From NCBI GenBank assembly GCA_023489135.1, contig JAMDCE010000193.1, positions 1-15,980 on the forward strand: a stretch of 15,980 bases of DNA, read 5' to 3'. Positions 1-5,197 of this stretch are shown here, piece by piece; within the stretch, counting starts at the first letter, position 1, and every line of letters begins with the position of its first letter. The notes below the pieces were generated by a model that was not told the DNA's origin, did no database searches, and worked only from the letters and a program-made list of their open reading frames with translations. Source of the stretch: Chloroflexota bacterium (GTDB lineage: Bacteria; Chloroflexota; Chloroflexia; JAMDCE01). A program made the position numbers and the translations under genes.

Positions 1-651
1 GACCACGACCATATGGATGCCGCGGGCGCGGGCATCGGAGGCCTGCTGGGCGGTGATGTTGGCCGCGTGCCCGGCCGAGTGACCCTTGCTGGCCCCGAAG
101 TAGATCACGTACTCGCAGTAGCGAAAGTCGGGTACGATGGACCAGGAGGCGTGGAAGATGCCCCCGAGCAGATGAGCTCCGTTCCCGCAGTGCAAGCCTC
201 CCCCGGCCGCCCAGTAGTTGGAGGATCCGAAGGCGGCCAGGAAGGCCGGCCCGGCCCGGCGGGAGGATATCGAGTTGGTAGTAGTGCCCTGATAGAAGAG
301 CTTTCTGGGATCGTCCTCGCGCACGGCCCGCAGCTTCTCGCCCACGATGTCGAGGGCTTCGTCCCAGGAGATGGCCTGCCAGCCGGGGTCGACGCCGATG
401 CCTTTCTCCGGATTGGTTCTCTTGAGGGGGGTCCGCAGGCGGTTGGGGTCGTAGAGGAGCATGATGCCGGAGGCGCCTTTGGCGCAGAGCCGGCCTTCCC
501 CCACCGGGCTTTCGGGGTTACCCTCTATCTTGACGACTACCCCGTCCACCCGGTGCGCCACTATCGAGCAGGATCCGTAGCAGAGGCTACAGGCGGTTGG
601 AACCCAAACGTCATCACGCGTTGCGGCATTGCTGGAAGCATCTGTCTGCAT
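1..651 (-). CDS. Molybdopterin oxidoreductase, DMSO reductase superfamily (partial, C-terminus beyond left edge)
   Basis: The frame is open from an ATG at 651 to the window edge, giving the first 217 residues of an enzyme family that usually has 650 or more. An N-terminal 4Fe-4S site is visible as C21-x2-C24-x3-C28 and C56 in a GRLCAKG motif, with the usual conserved Lys at 58. The following segments (YDPNRLRTPLKR, WDEALDIV) are typical of the Mo/W-bisPGD catalytic subunit. C155 in the HCGN motif is the likely metal ligand by position (inference). No Tat signal is seen, so it is probably cytoplasmic. The start lies 7 nt past the stop of the MoaD-like gene, and a GAGGGAGGG ribosome site sits inside the end of that gene, so the two are co-transcribed. 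The substrate cannot be told from this fragment. Confidence 0.85.
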   Translation of the reverse strand, partial: MQTDASSNAATRDDVWVPTACSLCYGSCSIVAHRVDGVVVKIEGNPESPVGEGRLCAKGASGIMLLYDPNRLRTPLKRTNPEKGIGVDPGWQAISWDEALDIVGEKLRAVREDDPRKLFYQGTTTNSISSRRAGPAFLAAFGSSNYWAAGGGLHCGNGAHLLGGIFHASWSIVPDFRYCEYVIYFGASKGHSAGHAANITAQQASDARARGIHMVVV

Positions 652-658
652 GAGCGCT

Positions 659-958
659 TTACCCTCCCTCTTGAGCCATAATCACGTACAACGACAACTC
701 CGGAACCGTATCGGTGTCGGGATTGACTGGAGTATTGAGGGAATCGTCATCAATCTCCGTGTCATTGTGGTACAGCCGAACGAAGGTCTGCATGCGCCCG
801 TCGCTGCGCAATACTTTTTGAGTAAGGGCAGCGCCGTACCGGACACCCAGAAGGTCTATCACCTGGCGTATGGTGGACCCCTCGGGGATCTCGACGTCTA
901 GCTTGGATTGCCGAACGATGTGGCGGACGGCTCCGTAGAGTCTAACTCTAACAATCAT
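659..958 (-). CDS. MoaD/ThiS-family ubiquitin-like sulfur carrier
   Basis: A 99-residue protein with a beta-grasp pattern: MIVRVRLYGAVRHI at the start, an EIPEGSTIRQVIDLLG turn-helix, a late hydrophobic strand (LSLYVI) and a C-terminal Gly-Gly (AQEGG). In MoaD and ThiS the terminal glycine becomes a thiocarboxylate and donates sulfur to molybdopterin or thiazole. Its place directly before a molybdopterin oxidoreductase favours a role in cofactor supply for that enzyme (inference). It is longer than typical MoaD (about 80 residues), with an extra acidic segment (NDTEIDDDS) in the middle. The ATG at 958 has only a weak AGAG ribosome site. No MoaE or MoeB gene is in the window. Confidence 0.8.
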   Translation of the reverse strand: MIVRVRLYGAVRHIVRQSKLDVEIPEGSTIRQVIDLLGVRYGAALTQKVLRSDGRMQTFVRLYHNDTEIDDDSLNTPVNPDTDTVPELSLYVIMAQEGG

Positions 959-1085
959 CGATCACTCTACTGATAGGTACGGCGGGCCTGAAATGACTCG
1001 CTCCCTGCGGGCGGCACGCCATCAATCTGGGCACAAGACCTAATGAATGGCACAATTGGCTAACGGAAAGCTGCGGTGCCGTTTC
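959..1085 (-). other. Leader region of the moaD-like operon
   Basis: About 120 nt between the predicted start of transcription and the MoaD-like ATG. Only short hairpins are visible (for example GGCG-GCA-CGCC near 1014-1024). I looked for a molybdenum-cofactor riboswitch because of the downstream genes but cannot match this to the known motif. No open frame looks coding. Confidence 0.25.
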
Positions 1086-1114
1086 ATCCTATCACGGCGA
1101 TGATGGGGTGTCAA
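1086..1114 (-). promoter_or_regulatory. Sigma-70-type promoter of the moaD-like/oxidoreductase operon
   Basis: On the minus strand, TTGACA (1114-1109) is followed by a 17-bp spacer and TAGGAT (1091-1086). Transcription would begin near 1079, giving a leader of about 120 nt before the MoaD-like ATG. A 5-bp dyad (AACGG/CCGTT, 1062-1083) overlaps the predicted start and might be an operator; nothing else supports that. Confidence 0.6.
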
Positions 1115-1210
1115 GGCTCATCACGCTATTATTACTATTCAATTATATAAGTTATTGCATCGGGGTCGGGAAGCTGGGTCCCAGCCGGTTTTCCGGTGAT
1201 CGAAATCAAG

Positions 1211-1240
1211 ATGGTAGGGGCACGGCGCTGCCGTGCCCTT
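1211..1240 (+). repeat. Left arm of 30-bp inverted repeat
   Basis: Perfect inverted match to 1381-1410. It contains a strong self-hairpin and is followed on the plus strand by the T-rich TTGTTTGATT. Confidence 0.85.
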
Positions 1241-1376
1241 GTTTGATTAAGCACCGGGTCGATATGTTGCGTCAACAGGGTCGAACAACAGTCGTAAGGG
1301 CGAACGTCCGATCGTCCCTACGGGTTAAACGAGCGACGGCATAGTTTGCCTGTGATCAATGACGCTGCCGACAACG

Positions 1377-1403
1377 AGAAAAGGGCACGGCAGCGCCGTG
1401 CCC
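1377..1403 (-). terminator. Rho-independent terminator after the amidohydrolase gene
   Basis: Read on the minus strand, a GC-rich 9-bp stem with a 3-nt loop (1403-1383) is followed by TTTTCT (1382-1377). It lies about 90 nt past the amidohydrolase stop. The stem is part of the inverted-repeat arm, so a repeat element appears to supply the terminator. Confidence 0.6.
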
Positions 1404-1410
1404 CTACCAT
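1381..1410 (-). repeat. Right arm of 30-bp inverted repeat
   Basis: Perfect inverted match to 1211-1240. On the minus strand its hairpin is followed by TTTTCT, which makes it a terminator for the amidohydrolase gene. Confidence 0.85.
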
Positions 1411-1419
1411 GGCGACCAC

Positions 1420-1459
1420 GATCCGGCCATACCGACGATGATCCGGCCATGCCGACGAC
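1420..1459. repeat. Two tandem 20-bp direct repeats
   Basis: Positions 1420-1439 and 1440-1459 differ at only two bases; both begin GATCCGGCCAT. They are followed by an 8-bp inverted repeat (GCCGACGA at 1451-1458 with TCGTCGGC at 1467-1474), just past the end of the amidohydrolase gene. No function is evident. Confidence 0.6.
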
Positions 1460-1492
1460 GGCATCATCGTCGGCTGCAATCGCTCTCTTTGT

Positions 1493-2488
1493 CTACTCCA
1501 GCCCCAGAAGCTCCACCGCGTTGCGGCCGAGGATCTTGTCCTTGTCGTCGTTGGGGATGGCCAGGCCTCTGATTTGCTGCACCCAGGCGCGCAGGTGAGG
1601 GCCGCCGCCGCGGAAGTCGTAGGGGTAGTCGGTTCCGAAGATGAGGCGGTCGGCGCCGATGCCCATCAGCGAGCACTGGAGGGCTATGGTGGAAATCTCG
1701 TAGCCTCCCATGGTGAAATAGAGCTTGCTGAAATCCTCGGAGAAGCGTCGCGGGGGCTCGAAGGTGACTTCCCAGCGCTGGATGCGCTCTCTGACGAAGG
1801 CCACGCCGCCGCCGAAGTGGCAGGTGACGATCTTGATGTCGGGGAAAGCCTCAATGACGCCCCCCAGTACCAGCTTGGTCACCGCCGTCATAAGGTCGAA
1901 TTCACGGATCAGCGCTCGGTGGAGGTCGTACTCCGTCTCCGGTGCCATCTCGTGCTTGGGCGGGACGATGGCCGGGTGGACGAAGATGGGGACGTTCAAG
2001 TCGCAAGCCGCCTCGTAGAAGGGCCACAGATCGCGGGAGTCCAGATTCCGCCCCTCGACGTAGCAGGGAATGCCGACACCCCCGAGCCCGAGCTCCTTGA
2101 CGGCGCGGCGGAGCTCCGGGATGGCCCCTGGGTCTAGGGGCGGCACGTGGCCGAGAGCGCGCAGCCGCTTGGGGTACTTGTCGACGGCCTCTGCCATCTT
2201 GTCGTTCAGGAATCGGCAGGCCCCCAGGTTCGCTTGCCAGCCGGCCGTGGACGTTAGGACGCTGATATCGATGCCGGCCTCGTCCATGTGCGCGATGTGC
2301 TCGTCCAGCTTGTAGGCGCGCTCCTCGACTATGGTTTTCTTGAGAGGGTTTGCCGGCAGCCCCTTCCAAAACTGCATTGTACCGGGGGCCAGAACGCGAC
2401 CCTCCAACGTGGCCGCGATCTCGCCGGAGACATCCTGGATAACTTCCTTCGGGATGTAGTGGTGCTCGAAATCGATTACCGGGGCCAT
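1493..2488 (-). CDS. Amidohydrolase-family (Amidohydro_2) decarboxylase-like protein
   Basis: A 331-residue TIM-barrel metal enzyme of the ACMSD / gamma-resorcylate decarboxylase group. Visible metal-site signatures are DFEHHYIP (E8 and H10), FVHP (H171), CHFGGG (H224) and FGTDYP (D287). The E-x-H form of the first motif, in place of H-x-H, is the version known from gamma-resorcylate decarboxylase. This points to non-oxidative decarboxylation or hydrolysis of a small aromatic or carboxylic substrate; the substrate itself cannot be named. Length is normal for the family and no export signal is seen. The ATG at 2488 has a strong GGAGG site 5 nt upstream. It is a single-gene unit with its own promoter (2752-2780) and terminator (1377-1403). 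Confidence 0.88.
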   Translation of the reverse strand: MAPVIDFEHHYIPKEVIQDVSGEIAATLEGRVLAPGTMQFWKGLPANPLKKTIVEERAYKLDEHIAHMDEAGIDISVLTSTAGWQANLGACRFLNDKMAEAVDKYPKRLRALGHVPPLDPGAIPELRRAVKELGLGGVGIPCYVEGRNLDSRDLWPFYEAACDLNVPIFVHPAIVPPKHEMAPETEYDLHRALIREFDLMTAVTKLVLGGVIEAFPDIKIVTCHFGGGVAFVRERIQRWEVTFEPPRRFSEDFSKLYFTMGGYEISTIALQCSLMGIGADRLIFGTDYPYDFRGGGPHLRAWVQQIRGLAIPNDDKDKILGRNAVELLGLE

Positions 2489-2751
2489 GTCTACCTCCTA
2501 CTGCGTTTTGTGAGTTTCGCCCTGTCGAAACCGGTCACCGGGTGCTCCGCTCGTGCGGATCGGACATGTGGAGATGACGACCCTGTCGTCTCTTTGTGGC
2601 ACGCGACGTGCTTTGGCCAGGCGCCGTCGTCCCGGACAGGGAAGCCGAAGCGATTATGGGTCCCTCGACTCTCCCCTCTAATAATCGCCGACGCCACACG
2701 TGTGTATTATGCACTTTCTCAGCCGAACGTAAGACCTGCTTGCGGGATACG

Positions 2752-2780
2752 ATTCTACCATTATTGCTGGTGCGGGTCAA
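2752..2780 (-). promoter_or_regulatory. Sigma-70-type promoter of the amidohydrolase gene
   Basis: On the minus strand, TTGACC (2780-2775), a 17-bp spacer and TAGAAT (2757-2752). The predicted start near 2745 leaves a leader of about 255 nt before the ATG at 2488. In that leader only small hairpins are seen (GTTTCG/CGAAAC at 2514-2531, and CCGC-TCGT-GCGG). Confidence 0.55.
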
Positions 2781-2843
2781 TGAAATAGGGGAATTTAATC
2801 ATAACAATGGCAGGAACTGCGCGGCCCCGTGCTCAAGTTCAAG

Positions 2844-2872
2844 TTGACTGCAAACTTGGGCACGTGTATTAT
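2844..2872 (+). promoter_or_regulatory. Sigma-70-type promoter directed rightwards
   Basis: TTGACT (2844-2849), a 17-bp spacer and TATTAT (2867-2872). It lies about 70 bp from the leftward promoter and diverges from it. It would start an RNA near 2879 that first crosses the hairpin region at 2905-2963 and could continue into the coiled-coil gene at 3170. Confidence 0.6.
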
Positions 2873-2878
2873 AACACG

Positions 2879-3040
2879 CGATCAGGTTGGAGACGGAGAA
2901 GGGGCGCCAGGCTGGCTCTCAGGAGTAAAGACTGGGTCTGTCCTGAGGGGGCCAGGAGTGGCGATGCCCGGTTTGTGCCTTCGGGACGATAGGCGGTCAG
3001 AATTGGGGACGAAGGTCTTGTAGCCTTTTGTTTATTATTG
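2879..3040 (+). ncRNA. Candidate structured leader or small RNA
   Basis: Directly after the rightward promoter the sequence can fold into one long interrupted hairpin. Nested pairs are CGCCA 2905-2909 with 2959-2963, CTGGC 2912-2916 with 2951-2955, CTCAGGA 2918-2924 with 2941-2947, and AGAC 2929-2932 with GTCT 2936-2939. A second small stem (CCCG 2967-2970 with CGGG 2982-2985) follows. The stretch ends in a T-rich run (about 3026-3039) with only a weak preceding stem. It does not show the SRP, RNase P or tmRNA signatures. It may be a regulatory leader of the coiled-coil gene or a separate RNA. Confidence 0.25.
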
Positions 3041-3169
3041 TGATAGGTTGAATCGGATACTTTTCGGCCTCCCGTGGAAAGGGGTGCGTGCGGGCCCGGC
3101 ACGCCTGATCCGGAGCGTCTGTATGGTCACGCTCCACTAGATGACGCCCGGTAGTTCGACGCGACGCGA

Positions 3170-4177
3170 TTGGGGGAAAAGGTGGCTGAGGAAGCCGAAC
3201 GAGAGGCTGAGAAAGTGCTGGATGCCGCCCACGAGGAAAGCAGGCGCTTCATCGAGGAATCCGAGAGACGGGCGCTGGAATTACGGCTCGCGGCTGAGCG
3301 ATATGCTCTCGATCTCAAGCGGGCATCCGCTATGGAGAGCGCTCAGCTCTACGCTGAAGCAGAGAAACGAGCATCCGAGGTTATCTCAGCGGCTAGAAGA
3401 ATCGAAGAGGCGGTCCGCTTTATCCAAGTCGAGGGCAGCACTGCCAGGAATTCGTCGAGCCTGGAGCCTGGCCCCGCGCAGAAGGCGATCAAGCCTCCTG
3501 AACCGTCACCATCCGACGAGTCGCTGGCAGAAGCCGTGAGAAGATTGGAGTCCGAGTGCCTGGCTCTGATCGCGGAGCGCGACGCGCTTCGTCAGAGTGT
3601 ACAGGAAGCCAGGAGTGAGCTCGAGTACGAGAGGCGGCGCTGGGAGAGAGACGAGAGCGAGAAGCCGCGTGGGACGGTCGAGGTGGCGATGTTGGAGAGC
3701 CGTCTGAGGGCTATCCTCGACGACCTGGGGGGCGCGGTGGCAGGGGAAGATACCACAGGCTTGAGTGAAGCTGATTCCGAAAATGCGAGTTGGCTCGATC
3801 TTGAGGATGTTGCACCGAGGGCCCCCGCTTCAGACCTCGACGGGGCAATGGCGCCGGGAAAGGAGGCCGAGCTCGGTCATTCAGCGGACCTGTCGGCTGC
3901 CGAGCCTCCAGTAGAAATCGAATTAGTGGTTTCGCCTTTGGACGAGATTACCAGGCTGGTGGAACTCGAGCGGGCCCTGCAAACCCTGCCTGAGGTTAAG
4001 GGCTCGCGGGTCCGAGACTTCTACCAGGGGGTGGTCACGCTGGCGATCAGCCTGACGAATCCGGGGCTGACCGGGGATCTGCTCGCCGGACTCCAAGGTC
4101 TACCGTTAGGGAATGTGACGATCCTGAGCTCCCACCCCCATCGAATCGAGGCCAGGATCGAAGCCTGGCGAAACTAG
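3170..4177 (+). CDS. Acidic coiled-coil protein with small C-terminal alpha/beta domain, unknown function
   Basis: A 335-residue protein. Residues 2-90 are an Ala/Glu/Arg-rich heptad-like helix resembling the coiled-coil part of DivIVA-like or ATPase-b-like proteins, but the conserved DivIVA N-terminus is absent. A second helix spans about 115-165, then an acidic low-complexity linker (166-245). Residues 246-335 (from VEIELVVSPLDEI to IEARI) look like a compact beta-alpha-beta domain, perhaps an ACT/HMA-like fold (inference). No membrane segment is seen. The start is uncertain: an in-frame stop at 3152-3154 leaves TTG 3170 or GTG 3182, and neither has a well-spaced ribosome site (GGGGG lies only 4-5 nt before the GTG). 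An ATG at 3141 is in another frame. Its stop overlaps the stop of the opposing GGDEF-like gene. A scaffold or polar-localisation role is only a guess. Confidence 0.7.
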   Translation: MGEKVAEEAEREAEKVLDAAHEESRRFIEESERRALELRLAAERYALDLKRASAMESAQLYAEAEKRASEVISAARRIEEAVRFIQVEGSTARNSSSLEPGPAQKAIKPPEPSPSDESLAEAVRRLESECLALIAERDALRQSVQEARSELEYERRRWERDESEKPRGTVEVAMLESRLRAILDDLGGAVAGEDTTGLSEADSENASWLDLEDVAPRAPASDLDGAMAPGKEAELGHSADLSAAEPPVEIELVVSPLDEITRLVELERALQTLPEVKGSRVRDFYQGVVTLAISLTNPGLTGDLLAGLQGLPLGNVTILSSHPHRIEARIEAWRN

Positions 4178-5088
4178 GATGCCAGCAAGCCGTGGCTTGC
4201 CACGGTGATATCGGCGTTGCGAGCGAATTTCAGGGCCGCCGCGGCCTCGCTCATCAGCTCAGACTTACTGGCCGCGTCGCCGGGGAATTCGGCCACGCCG
4301 GCGCGGAAATGTATTGAAGTCCGCTCGGCCACGGTTTGGCATAGCCTCTCGGCCGAAATCTGTGCCCCCGTTCTCTGCGTCTCAGGTAGTATGGCTACGA
4401 ATCCGGTCTCGTCGTATCGTGATACGGTGTCCATCGTGCGCAGGTTCTCCCTCAGTAGCTTGCCGACCATCTTAAGGGCTTGCAGCGATTCATCCTGGCC
4501 GCGATCCTTTACGATGCCTCCCCAATCGTCGGCGCTGAGCAGCACCACGGATACATTGTGGCTGTACCGCCGCGCCCGCACAATTTCTTCCGACAGCGCT
4601 TTGTCCGCGTAAACTCTCTTGAGCGTGCCCGTCAGGTCATCGTGAAGCGTCAGTTCTCGAATGACAGCCCTGTTCTGCATCAGCTGAGCCTGGATCCTCA
4701 CCAGTTGTCGAGCGACGCCGTCGCTGAGCCAACCGGTCGCGGTAAAACACAGCGCGCCGATGAACATGATCGGAAGGTAATTGGGCATCGCCGGGAAGTA
4801 GGTCGACTCCAGCGCAGAGTAACTGAGGTCCAGCCCTATGCCCATCGCGCTGGCCATCCGATAGAACTGCGCGCCAATGAAGAGGATTACGGCGATTACC
4901 GTCGTTACCGCTCCCGCCGCCGGAAATGGCCTGGCGAAAGTAACTGCGATGAGTAATCCAGCCAGCGCCCATGCCAGAATAGCCAAATCACCCATATTGA
5001 GCAAGGAAAAGGCGCCCGCGGTACCAACGCAAACGAGCCCCAACAGGGCGATCATCAAGTGCGTGAGCGCATCGTACTTTCCGTTCAT
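4174..5088 (-). CDS. Membrane protein with degenerate GGDEF domain and intact RxxD I-site (PelD-like c-di-GMP receptor candidate)
   Basis: A 304-residue protein. About four hydrophobic segments (around 9-30, 34-52, 56-76 and 103-121) are followed by a helix (123-146) and a GGDEF fold (about 147-300) beginning HDDLTGTLKR. The active-site loop reads RYDETGF (224-230) where active enzymes have RYGGDEF, so the glycines and the catalytic acid are lost and cyclase activity is unlikely. RTMD (217-220) sits exactly where the RxxD c-di-GMP inhibitory site lies in PleD. A membrane four-helix unit plus a dead GGDEF with a kept I-site is the plan of PelD, the receptor for Pel polysaccharide, though no GAF domain is present here. 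It is the last gene of the polysaccharide operon, 109 bp after the BcsB-like gene, with a GGAGA ribosome site before ATG 5088. It probably binds c-di-GMP and gates synthesis at the membrane. Confidence 0.85.
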   Translation of the reverse strand: MNGKYDALTHLMIALLGLVCVGTAGAFSLLNMGDLAILAWALAGLLIAVTFARPFPAAGAVTTVIAVILFIGAQFYRMASAMGIGLDLSYSALESTYFPAMPNYLPIMFIGALCFTATGWLSDGVARQLVRIQAQLMQNRAVIRELTLHDDLTGTLKRVYADKALSEEIVRARRYSHNVSVVLLSADDWGGIVKDRGQDESLQALKMVGKLLRENLRTMDTVSRYDETGFVAILPETQRTGAQISAERLCQTVAERTSIHFRAGVAEFPGDAASKSELMSEAAAALKFARNADITVASHGLLAS

Positions 5089-5156
5089 CCTGGTTTCTCC
5101 CTCATTTCATTCATAATACAAGAACCGGCGTGCGACCTGGTGCCCATCCCATAACG

Positions 5157-5189
5157 CGGCACGGCTCGGCGCGCCGGACCGCGCTGCCG
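5157..5189. other. GC-rich dyad between the BcsB-like and GGDEF-like genes
   Basis: CGGCA (5157-5161) pairs with TGCCG (5185-5189), and a central 10-bp palindrome CGGCGCGCCG occupies 5167-5176. No T-run follows on either strand, so it is at most an attenuator or RNA-processing signal that lowers expression of the last gene. Confidence 0.3.
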
Positions 5190-5197
5190 GGCGAGGA

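Larger units (their letters stand above)
1211..1410. mobile_element. MITE-like 200-bp element with perfect 30-bp terminal inverted repeats
   Basis: The 30 bases at 1211-1240 are the exact reverse complement of 1381-1410. Each arm starts ATGGTAGGGGCACGG and itself holds a 9-bp hairpin with a 3-nt loop (GGGCACGGC-GCT-GCCGTGCCC). The 140-bp interior has no convincing gene. It contains a related imperfect hairpin at 1294-1321 whose ends (GTAAGGGCGA/TCGTCCCTAC) echo the GTAGGG of the arms. No clear target-site duplication was found. The structure suggests a non-autonomous transposable element or a pair of dispersed palindromic repeats; no transposase is in the window. Confidence 0.65.
2489..3169. 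other. Gene-free divergent control region
   Basis: About 680 bp with no convincing reading frame on either strand; the short frames present are Arg/Ser-rich and lack ribosome sites. It holds the leftward promoter (2752-2780), the rightward promoter (2844-2872), the candidate RNA, and a 6-bp hairpin (GGAGCG/CGCTCC, 3112-3135) just before the coiled-coil gene. A loosely related AT-rich motif, CACGTGTGTATTAT near 2698 and CACGTGTATTAT at 2861-2872, occurs twice; it could be chance or a shared regulator site. Confidence 0.4.

Noticed and set aside
13..681. Long plus-strand frame of 222 codons
   Set aside because: It is the shadow of the molybdopterin oxidoreductase: the minus strand gives a clear 4Fe-4S motif, an RLCAKG motif and a good ribosome site, while the plus frame has no recognisable domain.
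959..1079. Molybdenum-cofactor riboswitch in the leader of the moaD-like gene
   Set aside because: The context is suggestive, but I could not match the known conserved bases or find a convincing multi-stem fold.
2491..3102. Several short frames on both strands in the intergenic region
   Set aside because: All are Arg/Ser-rich, overlap one another in different frames and lack ribosome sites; promoters and hairpins explain the region better.
4185..4200. Perfect 7-bp hairpin (GCAAGCC/GGCTTGC) as terminator of the coiled-coil gene
   Set aside because: No T-run follows, the loop is only 2 nt, and the bases encode the C-terminus of the opposing gene. It may slow transcription but is not called a terminator.
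5089..5156. Separate promoter for the GGDEF-like gene (TATTAT near 5113)
   Set aside because: A -10-like hexamer exists on the minus strand, but no acceptable -35 lies 16-18 bp upstream.
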